From the NCBI GenBank assembly GCA_019162915.1, contig JAFLKZ010000143.1, forward strand, positions 8,353 through 34,750: a stretch of 26,398 bases of DNA. Reading direction: 5' to 3'. The position numbers were made by a program, and so were the translations under genes. Source of the stretch: Campylobacteraceae bacterium (GTDB lineage Bacteria; Campylobacterota; Campylobacteria; Campylobacterales; Sulfurospirillaceae). Within the stretch, counting starts at the first letter, position 1; each line of letters starts with the position of its first letter. Shown here piece after piece: positions 14,872 to 22,963 of this stretch. The notes beneath the pieces were generated by a model. That model was not told the origin of the DNA and did no database searches. It saw nothing but the letters and a program-made list of their open reading frames with translations.

Positions 14872-16245
14872 ATGGTAGAGTCGCAAAGTCCCCTTTATGA
14901 TGGATTTAAAGAAATTCTAAAAAACATTGACCCGCAAAGAGTGAAGGATGTTCTATCTTATATGCGTACCGAAGCGATTAATTTTAATCTCTTCAAAAAT
15001 GGTACTTTTATAGAGCGAAAGTTTCCTTTTGATGTGATTCCAAGAATCGTCTCGGCAGATGAGTTTGCTTATCTGGATAAAGGTATTCAGCAACGTATTT
15101 ATGCACTTAACCTTTTTTTGGAAGATATCTATAGCTCCCAAAAGATTTTAAAAGATGGCATTATCCCGAGTGAATTTGTATTTTCTTCCAAAGCTTTTCT
15201 CCCCGCTTTTATGAATACCCCTGTTAGTAAAAATATCCGTGTTCACATTAGTGGCATTGACCTTGTTAAAAACAGTGTGGGCGATAGTTGGGTAGTATTA
15301 GAAGATAATCTACGCGTTCCAAGTGGCGTGAGTTATCCACTATCTTTACGTATGCTCACCCGAAAAGTTTTTCCAGAATTTTTTGAGAAACTTCCCATTG
15401 CAAGTGTACTTGACTATCCCGAGCTTCTTTTAAAAACCATGAACCATGTCAACACAGGTGGTATTAACGTGGTCCTCACACCTGGGCGATACAACTCTGC
15501 TTTTTATGAACACTCTTATCTTGCCAAACAAAGTGGTGCTATTTTAGCCACAGGAGAAGATTTAGTGGTAGAAAAAGACCATCTTTACCTCAAAACTTAC
15601 AATGGCAAAAGAGCTAAAGTAGGTGCGGTATATAGAAGGTTAGATGATGATGCGCTTGACCCTATCGAGTTTCATCCAGATTCACTGATTGGTGTACCTA
15701 ATATCTCTCAAGTTTACCGTGCTGGTAATGTAGGACTAATGAATTCAATCGGAAATGGTATCGCAGATGATAAAGGAATTTATTATTTTGTGCCTGACAT
15801 GATTCGTTATTATATGAATGAAGAGCCAATTTTACAAAATGCACCTACGTATCTCGCATTTTTTGAAAAAGACCGCCAGCATATTTTACAAAATATGCGA
15901 ACTCTTGTCATTAAAGATGTGGCAGAAGCAGGTGGATATGGTGTTGTTTTTGGTTGCAATCTCACCAAAAGTGAGCGACAAAATCTTAAAGATGCCATCA
16001 TTGCCGAACCTAGACGTTTTATTGCACAAGAAGTAATAGAGTTTTATGACATCGAATGTCTTGCTGAAAATGGTGATTTTTTCCCACGCAAAGCAGACTT
16101 AAGAATGTACTCACTCTTTGGTGAAGATATCACCGTTTGGCCAGGAGGACTCACTCGTTTTACGATGGATCCTGATAGCTACATCGTCAACTCTTCTCAA
16201 GGTGGCGGATTTAAAGATACTTGGGTTTTAAAGGATAAAAGATGA
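14872..16245 (+). CDS. Circularly permuted ATP-grasp ligase-like protein (COG2308 type)
   Basis: 457 residues, matching the stand-alone family. Motifs in order: VVLEDNLRVPSGVSY (142-155), LTPGRYNSAFYEHSYL (202-217), YRRLDDDALDP, NSIGNGIADDK, the glycine-rich nucleotide loop VIKDVAEAGGYGVVFG (346-361), FIAQE, DLRMYS and SSQGGGFKDTWVL. All the family's main motifs appear intact. These enzymes are predicted from comparative genomics to form amide or peptide bonds using ATP; none in this context has a known substrate. It is first in a five-gene plus-strand operon, with a four-base ATGA overlap to the alpha-E gene. A fused paralogue lies in the opposing operon. Confidence 0.9.
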   Translation: MVESQSPLYDGFKEILKNIDPQRVKDVLSYMRTEAINFNLFKNGTFIERKFPFDVIPRIVSADEFAYLDKGIQQRIYALNLFLEDIYSSQKILKDGIIPSEFVFSSKAFLPAFMNTPVSKNIRVHISGIDLVKNSVGDSWVVLEDNLRVPSGVSYPLSLRMLTRKVFPEFFEKLPIASVLDYPELLLKTMNHVNTGGINVVLTPGRYNSAFYEHSYLAKQSGAILATGEDLVVEKDHLYLKTYNGKRAKVGAVYRRLDDDALDPIEFHPDSLIGVPNISQVYRAGNVGLMNSIGNGIADDKGIYYFVPDMIRYYMNEEPILQNAPTYLAFFEKDRQHILQNMRTLVIKDVAEAGGYGVVFGCNLTKSERQNLKDAIIAEPRRFIAQEVIEFYDIECLAENGDFFPRKADLRMYSLFGEDITVWPGGLTRFTMDPDSYIVNSSQGGGFKDTWVLKDKR

Positions 16246-16901
16246 TTCTTATCTCACCTCAAACAGCAGAAAATCTCTATTGGATGGGTCGCTACATTCA
16301 GCGCTCAGAGACCATGACACGTCTTGTCATTCATACTTTTGATAAAATTTTAGACATTGACCCAGAGGAAGGCGTCAAACTTTATGACAAGATGGGTATT
16401 GAACTTACCTATTCTAATCCTCAAGAGTTTTTGCAAAAAAGTATTTTTGATTTAGAGTATGCAAGTTTAATTTGTGCCATTGATAATGCGAGAGAAAATG
16501 CCATTCTAACACGTTCACATCTTCCAAATAGGATGTTTAGTCGTATTAATGCGCTCTATCTTAAATACCAAAATGCAAAATTAAATCCTCTTGTTTCTAT
16601 CTTTTGGCTTGAATCGACCTTACAAGAACTTGATGCCATCTGGGGAAATCTTGAACTCTCTTTAGTAGAAGCTAAAGAAATTCCTTTCATAGAATTTGGA
16701 CGCATTGCTGAGCGAATGGATCTTAATATTAGAATTTACAATAGTATGGAAGCAGCCCTTTATGATCTTGAAAAACTCAATCTTTTAGGTCATAAACTGA
16801 CACCTCATTACAAGAAGTTATCTCTCACTTCTACGAGTGTTGAAAAAATGCTGACTAAAATCAACGGTCTCTACTATGGAACTATTGTTACTGCATCATG
16901 A
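16242..16901 (+). CDS. Alpha-E domain protein (COG2307 type), short form
   Basis: 219 all-helical residues. The defining start AENLYWMGRYIQRSETMTRL (about 9-28) is present, followed by ICAIDNARENAILTRSHLP and SIFWLESTLQELDAIW. Alpha-E proteins nearly always sit beside or fused to the circularly permuted ATP-grasp and are thought to be a partner subunit; their activity is unknown. The family is usually about 300 residues, so this copy is short, but it begins and ends cleanly with four-base overlaps to both neighbours, which argues against damage. The fused alpha-E at the C-terminus of the 20468-22960 product is about 330 residues. Confidence 0.85.
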   Translation: MILISPQTAENLYWMGRYIQRSETMTRLVIHTFDKILDIDPEEGVKLYDKMGIELTYSNPQEFLQKSIFDLEYASLICAIDNARENAILTRSHLPNRMFSRINALYLKYQNAKLNPLVSIFWLESTLQELDAIWGNLELSLVEAKEIPFIEFGRIAERMDLNIRIYNSMEAALYDLEKLNLLGHKLTPHYKKLSLTSTSVEKMLTKINGLYYGTIVTAS

Positions 16902-17674
16902 AAGTTTGGTTTAACTACGCTTTTAAGCTCACCTTTAGTGAAGAGGTGAGCCATCATGCGTTTTGCCTTCGCATTGTTCCACAAAACAATTCCATTCAAC
17001 AAGTCAATTCATGGCAACTGCATATTAATGAAAAAAGAGATTTTAGCCAAAGCATCGATGGTTTTGGAAACAAATTAATTTTTGGAGCGATACAAAATCC
17101 TCATAAAGTATTTGATGTGCGCATCCTTGGAGAAGCTACACTTGAAGCTTACATGTACAAAGACAATGAATCTCCTTTAATGTATTTGTATCCTTCTACG
17201 CTTATCCCTTTCTCACCACAAATATACACCTACCTAAATACACTGATTCTCCCGAGTGATCCTTTTGCAATAGCAATTTTTCTAAACCAAACTATTTACA
17301 ATAATTTTCAATACTTACAAGGTATTTCTACACCTACTTGCGATACAGATGCCTTTTTATCTCGTAGACAAGGGGTTTGCCAAGATTTCAGCCACCTTTT
17401 GATAGCATTGCTCCGCTTAAATGCCATTCCTGCTCGCTATGTCAATGGTTTTATTGATGGGCAAGGTGAAACCCATGCATGGGTGGAAGCCTTTATCGAT
17501 GGATATTGGAGAGGACTTGATCCCACCAATGGGACTCTTTTATATCTTTCTCCATACATCAAAGTAGCACATGGGCGTGATTTTTTTGATGCAAGACTCA
17601 ACCGCGGAATTTTCGCAGGAGGAGGAAAGCAGAGTATTGGCGTAAGCGTAACTGTAACCAAGGATGAACAATGA
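16898..17674 (+). CDS. Transglutaminase-like cysteine hydrolase (first of three)
   Basis: 258 residues. The N-terminal beta region (about 1-100) is the usual bacterial transglutaminase N-domain. The catalytic core is QGVCQDFSHLLIALLR (Cys161), GETHAWVEAF (His193) and WRGLDPTNG (Asp208): the full Cys-His-Asp triad. No signal peptide is seen, so it is cytoplasmic. Such proteins next to ATP-grasp/alpha-E genes are predicted to cleave or transfer peptide or amide bonds rather than crosslink proteins. It overlaps the preceding and following genes by four bases each. Confidence 0.88.
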   Translation: MKVWFNYAFKLTFSEEVSHHAFCLRIVPQNNSIQQVNSWQLHINEKRDFSQSIDGFGNKLIFGAIQNPHKVFDVRILGEATLEAYMYKDNESPLMYLYPSTLIPFSPQIYTYLNTLILPSDPFAIAIFLNQTIYNNFQYLQGISTPTCDTDAFLSRRQGVCQDFSHLLIALLRLNAIPARYVNGFIDGQGETHAWVEAFIDGYWRGLDPTNGTLLYLSPYIKVAHGRDFFDARLNRGIFAGGGKQSIGVSVTVTKDEQ

Positions 17675-18618
17675 TAGAAGAAGTTTTTAGAGTTAACCTC
17701 CCCGTAGAAGAACAACTTACCCTAAAACGTAACAGATTTTCACCCATAGATAGAGATGCCGCTGGACAAAAACGCATTTCTATTGTTACTGGAATACATG
17801 GCGATGAAATTGAAGGACAATATGTTTGTTTTTTACTCGCAAAATGGCTCAATGAAAATCCTGATAAAATTCACGGTATCATTGACATTTACCCGGCAAT
17901 GAATCCGATGGGTGTCGATAGTATCACCAGAGGATTTCCTTTTTATGATGTCGACCTTAACCGTGTATTTCCAGGAAGTACCACGGATTTTCTTCCTGCA
18001 CAAGTTGCTAATGGCATTGTTCAAGCAGTCAAAGGAAGTGATTATGCTATCGATATTCATGCCAGTAACATTTTTTTAAAAGAACTACCGCAAGTGCGTA
18101 TCAGTAGATCCAATGCTGATGAACTTGTCCCTTTGGCAAAAAAAATTGGCATTGATTTTATTTGGGTACATGATGCTGTCACCGTTTTGGAGTCGACTTT
18201 TTCGCACACGATGAATACCCTAGGAACCAAAACATTAGTAGTTGAGATGGGTGTTGGTATGCGTATCACCAAAGCTTATGGACAAAATCTCAGTGAAGGT
18301 ATCTTGAACATGATGTCGCAAGTAGGCATTATAAACCGCCCACTTACACCACAAGGTAAAACTTCTATTTCGACACTCAACTCACAAGTACATTTTATCA
18401 ACTCCCCCAGTGCAGGTGTATTCATACCCTCCCTTGAGCATAATGTGATTGTTTCAAAAGGAGAAAAACTAGGAGAAATCATCAACCCACTTTTAGGAGA
18501 AGTTAAAGATGTTCTCTTAAGTCCATGCGATGGACTTCTTTTTACCATAAGAGAGTATCCTGTCGTTTATGAGGGTTCGTTAATTGCACGTATTTTAGAA
18601 GATAGGAAAGAGATATAG
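17671..18618 (+). CDS. AspA/AstE-type M14 zinc hydrolase (COG3608-like), active form
   Basis: 315 residues. Zinc ligands are His43 and Glu46 (GIHGDEIEG) and His130 (AIDIHAS). The substrate-binding DLNRVFPG has Asn97-Arg98, and the catalytic Glu192 is in LVVEMG. The C-terminal third (about 235-310) is the barrel-sandwich domain typical of the succinylglutamate desuccinylase/aspartoacylase family. Relatives remove acyl or aminoacyl groups from amino acids or peptides. Co-transcription with ligase-like and transglutaminase-like genes suggests that it trims or reverses the product of the pathway. It overlaps the previous gene by four bases; a degenerate paralogue follows after two bases. The substrate is unknown. 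Confidence 0.88.
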   Translation: MIEEVFRVNLPVEEQLTLKRNRFSPIDRDAAGQKRISIVTGIHGDEIEGQYVCFLLAKWLNENPDKIHGIIDIYPAMNPMGVDSITRGFPFYDVDLNRVFPGSTTDFLPAQVANGIVQAVKGSDYAIDIHASNIFLKELPQVRISRSNADELVPLAKKIGIDFIWVHDAVTVLESTFSHTMNTLGTKTLVVEMGVGMRITKAYGQNLSEGILNMMSQVGIINRPLTPQGKTSISTLNSQVHFINSPSAGVFIPSLEHNVIVSKGEKLGEIINPLLGEVKDVLLSPCDGLLFTIREYPVVYEGSLIARILEDRKEI

Positions 18619-18620
18619 TC

Positions 18621-19565
18621 ATGAAAGAAGAAATTTTATTTGAAATTGCCTCACTTAGTAGAGAACCCCTTCGCGTTAAAGGCTTTCGTTTTGGTCAAAA
18701 AGATAGTACGCCTAGTTGTGTTATCGTAGGTCCCATCGCGGGTAATGGTATCAATCAACTGTGGATTGCTTCTCGTTTAGTCAATTTTTTACGCCAAAAA
18801 GAGTTGGAAAATCCCTCCCTTTTTAAAGGTGAAATTTTAATTATTCCTACTGTCAATCCTTACTCTTTTAACATGAGTAAAGCCTTTTGGCCAATGGACA
18901 ATACGGATATAGATGTCATGTTTCCTGGATATGAGCAAGGCGAAACTACGCAACGCATCGCCGCACGTTTATTTGAAAAAACCAATAATTTTGATTACGC
19001 TCTTTTACTAGAAGCACGCAAAGATCACTCAGAGTGTATCCCTTATGTCAAAGTTTTAGACACAGGAGATGATAGTGCCGAAGAAGCACGAGATTTTGGA
19101 CTGGACTTTATCCATTCTCGAAAACCAACAACGCATGACACCGTCTCTCTTAGTTATAATTGGAAAATTTGGAATGCTAAATCCTTCACGCTTGTTTCAG
19201 GTAAAAAAGGCTCACTTGATAAAGGAGATTCACGAAAAGTTTTTGATGCTATCATTCGATTTTTGTGCAAAAAAGAAATTATAAACCTTCCTATTTTTGA
19301 ATGCTCAAAAGGTAATATTATTACCAATGAAAATATCGAAGTGATTAAAAGTGGAACAGCAGGACTTTTTGATAGCTTGGTACCTGTTGGCGAACACGTC
19401 ATACACGGACAACCCATTGCACGCGTTTATCATTCATTAGATGGTTCACTTCTTCAGACGATTATTGCACCTTGTGATGGCATCATTTCTTGTCGCTATG
19501 ACTACCCACTCATTTTTCAAAATGCAATAGCCTTTCGTATTATCCGACTTGAGTCTAAAATTTAA
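18621..19565 (+). CDS. Degenerate M14 (AspA/AstE-like) paralogue, probable pseudoenzyme
   Basis: 314 residues, alignable end to end with the preceding M14 protein, including the C-terminal barrel-sandwich region (SGTAGLFDSLVPVGEHV, IAPCDGIISCRYDYPLIF). Active-site positions have changed: GIHGDE becomes GPIAGNG (His to Ala40, Glu to Gly43), DIHAS becomes LLEAR (His to Glu131), VVEMG becomes LVSGKKG (Glu to Ser193), and DLNR becomes DIDV. All three zinc ligands and the catalytic Glu are gone while the frame, length and domain order are intact. It is probably a non-catalytic partner or binding subunit of its neighbour. Its stop overlaps the convergent transglutaminase stop by four bases. Confidence 0.85.
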   Translation: MKEEILFEIASLSREPLRVKGFRFGQKDSTPSCVIVGPIAGNGINQLWIASRLVNFLRQKELENPSLFKGEILIIPTVNPYSFNMSKAFWPMDNTDIDVMFPGYEQGETTQRIAARLFEKTNNFDYALLLEARKDHSECIPYVKVLDTGDDSAEEARDFGLDFIHSRKPTTHDTVSLSYNWKIWNAKSFTLVSGKKGSLDKGDSRKVFDAIIRFLCKKEIINLPIFECSKGNIITNENIEVIKSGTAGLFDSLVPVGEHVIHGQPIARVYHSLDGSLLQTIIAPCDGIISCRYDYPLIFQNAIAFRIIRLESKI

Positions 19566-20452
19566 TCAACTCTTCGAACATCAACCATAATAGAAAGTTG
19601 ACTCGCTCCACTACTTAAAACAACGCCTTTAAGAGGGGAAATATCATTATAATCCCTTCCCTCGCCTAATAAAATATGGTGACGACAGGGAATAACATTA
19701 TTGGTTGGGTCGAAAGATATCCAACCAATTTGTGGTATATACAGTGAAAACCACGCATGAGAAGCATCTACCCCAAATAACTTTTCTTTTCCCTCTTGCG
19801 GAACGGTTTCGATGTAACCACTCATATATTTAGCAGGTAACCCTATGGTTCGCAACGCTGCTATGGCAAATTGAGCAAAATCTTGGCAAACCCCTTTTCT
19901 AGCTTCAAAAATTTCTTCAATAGGTGTTGTGACATCACTAAAACCTGAAACAAATTTAAAATCAGCAAAAATACGTCCCATAAACTCTTGTGCAGCTTCA
20001 AAAAGATTTCTATGAGGATGAAATGAGGCTAACGTATATGCTTTGATATTTTCTGAACTTTTTTGTATCAATTCAGAGTCAAATAAAAATTGTTTCGCCT
20101 GTAAATGGTCACATTCAAAACGAGATAAAATTGCCAAAGCATCACCATATGTTATACAACTTGTTCGCATATGCCAAAGGTATTCTTCCATCGCTTCAGG
20201 GAAAAGTTCTACTCTTGATTGACCGACTACGACCAAAGAGTGATGTGCTTCTCTTATCAGCATGTGTGTATTAACATTGCCAAACATATCTATAAACTCA
20301 CTTTGTTCATACACTTTAGGTTGTATTTCCATCGAAAAATCTAAAAGCTTTTGAAACAGAGTATTTCTAGGTTTTAAACGTGCAATATTATGGCTAAATG
20401 TCACCATGCTCTGATAATCAAAGGTCGTTTGGTGATAAATTTCATAAATCAT
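19562..20452 (-). CDS. Transglutaminase-like cysteine hydrolase (second of three)
   Basis: 296 residues. The N-terminal domain (about 1-85, YHQTTFDYQSMVTFSHNIARLKPR) is typical of the bacterial transglutaminase N-region. The catalytic core has Cys189 (KGVCQDFAQFAIAALR), His232 (DASHAWFSLY) and Asp248 (WISFDPTNN). After the core it ends VLLGEGRDYNDISPLKGV, as in the COG1305 proteins that accompany ATP-grasp/alpha-E genes. It is last of the minus-strand operon, 15 bases after the ATP-grasp/alpha-E fusion. Its TAA overlaps the TAA of the opposing operon within TTAA at 19562-19565. Confidence 0.9.
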   Translation of the reverse strand: MIYEIYHQTTFDYQSMVTFSHNIARLKPRNTLFQKLLDFSMEIQPKVYEQSEFIDMFGNVNTHMLIREAHHSLVVVGQSRVELFPEAMEEYLWHMRTSCITYGDALAILSRFECDHLQAKQFLFDSELIQKSSENIKAYTLASFHPHRNLFEAAQEFMGRIFADFKFVSGFSDVTTPIEEIFEARKGVCQDFAQFAIAALRTIGLPAKYMSGYIETVPQEGKEKLFGVDASHAWFSLYIPQIGWISFDPTNNVIPCRHHILLGEGRDYNDISPLKGVVLSSGASQLSIMVDVRRVD

Positions 20453-20467
20453 AATGAACGACCACTC

Positions 20468-22960
20468 CTACTCATCATCATGGGAAAAATAAGTTCTAGA
20501 CATTTCATCTGCACAACTTAAAAAGAGTTTTTGGATAGTTAACAAAACATTATCGAGTGTTTCATACACTAAACTTCCCTCTTTTAATTCTAGCAATGTA
20601 GACAAATCAATCAATTTCAATAATGAATAGGCTTCAAAAATAGGCTTTTCATAAGCGCTAAGATATTGTTTTGATTTTGGCAATTCTTTTAATTCTTGTA
20701 AAAGTGCTTCGCTAATATAGGTAATTGATTTGGGAAATAGTGGGTTTAAAATCAAAAATTCTATAACATTTTCAAGATGCAAAGAACTTTTGTACTGTGT
20801 CCTATAGGCATTAAAACTCTCACAAGAATTGAGTATACCTTCTAAAACTTCATAGGTAACAGACCTATCAAGCTTTAAACAAAGTGTTGAGCGTATTTTG
20901 GAGATTAGGAGTAAAACAGACTCAAGTTTATATCCTATACTATAAAGACTAAGTCCTTGCTCCTTAAACATGCTTTCTTCAACTAATTCTTTATATGCCA
21001 TCATATAAATCAATGTTTTATTTAATTCACTGACAATAGTTTGACTTGAACTATTGGACTTACGTATAAAACTATTCCACTCTTTTTGCATTTTATCAAA
21101 AAGCTTCCACGACTCCATAGCCAATAAGTTTTTAACATTAATATTGGCATTAGAAAGCATCGCAATGGTAAAAGATAATGAGCCTTGTCTATCGACATCT
21201 TTAATAATAGAACTAATCTCATCCATAGGATATTGTTCAAGTTTTTCAGCATTTTCTTCTTCTAGGAATCCAGGATATGTCATCGTTAAATGTGTGAGCG
21301 TATTTTGTAAAATACGCTGAGACTCTCTGGAAACAGTTTCATCAAATCGGTAAAAAGTAGTTAATTTTTTAATCACATAACGAATAAAACGCATTGTGGC
21401 GATGGAGCGAGAGAGATAACGTCCTAGCCAAAAAAGATTTTCAGCCCTAAGCGTTGGAAGCTGATTGAGAGAGAGCGCACTAAAAGGTGCTCTCTTAAAA
21501 AGATAGGCCGTATCAATCTTTTCATCCTCTCCTAAAATCCATAAATCTTTACTTGAGCCTCCCTTTCCAGAAGAAACAAGTAGCGTATCATTGGTTGCAG
21601 AAACACGTACAAGTCCACCATTCATAACAGTATAAGCATCCTCTTTTTTTAAAGCATAGGCACGAATAACGGTATTTCTAGGTTCTATTTTTCCATTAGC
21701 ATAATGAGGAGCTGTTGAAAAACCAATCTCTTCTTGTGCCGCATACTGATAGGGGTTTTTAATAATTAATGCTTTAAGATTTTCTATTTCTTGATAAGAG
21801 AGATTTTTACCAAGATATATTTGGGCACAATCTGTTCTATCGATTTTTTTAATAATCAAATGATGGATATTTTCTAATACAAAAGCTCGCTCTTTTTCTT
21901 GCCCACACCACCATGTTGCGATTTGAGGAAGAATAAGCTCTTCTTGTAAAAAATAGTTACAAATATTTTTCATAAAAGGATTAAGCCCGATATTTTCAAC
22001 AATTGCACTACCTATAGGGTTAATCATCGCTACATTATCTTTTCTTAAAACGTCCACAAGACCTGCAACCCCCAACTTTGAATCATTTCTAAGTTCCATC
22101 GGGTCACAAAACTTGTCATCAACTCTTCTTAAAATCGTATTGATTGGCTTTAATCCGCTTAAACTTTTAAGCCAAACTTCACCATTTTTGCACAACAAAT
22201 CATCGCCTTGTACCAAATTTATTTCTAAAAATGAGCTCAAATAAGAGTGTTCAAAATAAGTTTCATTGTGTGGTCCTGGCGTCAAAAGTGCTGCTTTCGA
22301 GATGTCTCCCTTGGTCAGTTTTTTTAACAACAACTTAAACTCTTCAATAAACAAAGAGAGCTTTTTTGTTTCAATAGAGGGATAAAGATTTTTCGAAATA
22401 CTATTCATCGTCAATCTGTTTTCAATGGCATATCCAAGCCCTGAAGGAGCTTGAGTTTTATCACTGATAACCCACATCTTTCCATCAGGCCCTCTAGCAA
22501 TGTCAACGGCGTAAAAATGGAGACAAAAATTTTCTTTTTTACCTAAATTATACACTTCAGGAATAAAGCCTTTATGTCCAAAAATAACTTCAACAGGAAT
22601 AATTTTGTTTTTTAATAATGTTCGCTCACCATAAAGGTCTTTTAAAATAAGGTTGAGCAGCTTAGCCCTTTGCTCGATACCGCGTTTAATTTCATTCCAC
22701 TCATCATAAGGGAGCACAAAGGGGATGGGATCTAACCGCCAAGGACGGTCATTCTCTCCATCTGGATTGTTGTAAACATTGTAGGTAACACCATTATCTT
22801 CAAGATGCCAATCAATTTCAGCTTGCTTGAGTGCAAGTTCATCAAGCCCCGCTGTTTCGATTCTTTGAAGCACTTCGCTCCAATGTTGGCGTATGACTTT
22901 GTTTTCATCCAACATCTCATCAAACGAAGATTCTGAAAAATAATTATCAATAAAGGTCAT
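20468..22960 (-). CDS. Fusion of circularly permuted ATP-grasp and alpha-E domains
   Basis: 830 residues. Residues about 1-480 are the ATP-grasp part: WRLDPIPFVL, WVISDKTQAPSGLGYAIENR (163-182), LTPGPHNETYFEHSYL (226-241), LRRVDDKFCDPMELR (277-291) and SSGKGGSSKDLWIL. Residues about 501-830 are the alpha-E part, opening TLRAENLFWLGRYLSRS. The glycine-rich loop seen in the stand-alone protein (AGGYG) is replaced at 372-384 by IDRTDCAQIYLGK, so this ligase may bind nucleotide poorly. It lies three bases downstream of the transglutaminase-DUF2126 gene and 15 bases upstream of the next transglutaminase. Fusions of this order are common in other bacteria, which supports a physical ATP-grasp/alpha-E complex. 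Confidence 0.9.
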   Translation of the reverse strand: MTFIDNYFSESSFDEMLDENKVIRQHWSEVLQRIETAGLDELALKQAEIDWHLEDNGVTYNVYNNPDGENDRPWRLDPIPFVLPYDEWNEIKRGIEQRAKLLNLILKDLYGERTLLKNKIIPVEVIFGHKGFIPEVYNLGKKENFCLHFYAVDIARGPDGKMWVISDKTQAPSGLGYAIENRLTMNSISKNLYPSIETKKLSLFIEEFKLLLKKLTKGDISKAALLTPGPHNETYFEHSYLSSFLEINLVQGDDLLCKNGEVWLKSLSGLKPINTILRRVDDKFCDPMELRNDSKLGVAGLVDVLRKDNVAMINPIGSAIVENIGLNPFMKNICNYFLQEELILPQIATWWCGQEKERAFVLENIHHLIIKKIDRTDCAQIYLGKNLSYQEIENLKALIIKNPYQYAAQEEIGFSTAPHYANGKIEPRNTVIRAYALKKEDAYTVMNGGLVRVSATNDTLLVSSGKGGSSKDLWILGEDEKIDTAYLFKRAPFSALSLNQLPTLRAENLFWLGRYLSRSIATMRFIRYVIKKLTTFYRFDETVSRESQRILQNTLTHLTMTYPGFLEEENAEKLEQYPMDEISSIIKDVDRQGSLSFTIAMLSNANINVKNLLAMESWKLFDKMQKEWNSFIRKSNSSSQTIVSELNKTLIYMMAYKELVEESMFKEQGLSLYSIGYKLESVLLLISKIRSTLCLKLDRSVTYEVLEGILNSCESFNAYRTQYKSSLHLENVIEFLILNPLFPKSITYISEALLQELKELPKSKQYLSAYEKPIFEAYSLLKLIDLSTLLELKEGSLVYETLDNVLLTIQKLFLSCADEMSRTYFSHDDE

Positions 22961-22963
22961 TTT

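Noticed and set aside
16898..17674. Protein-crosslinking transglutaminase
   Set aside because: The triad is that of the broad family, but the protein has no export signal and sits in a ligase operon, so a hydrolase or transferase on a small peptide is more likely.
14872..20452. Anbu-type proteasome operon
   Set aside because: ATP-grasp, alpha-E and transglutaminase genes match that operon type, but no NTN-hydrolase (Anbu) gene is present in the window.
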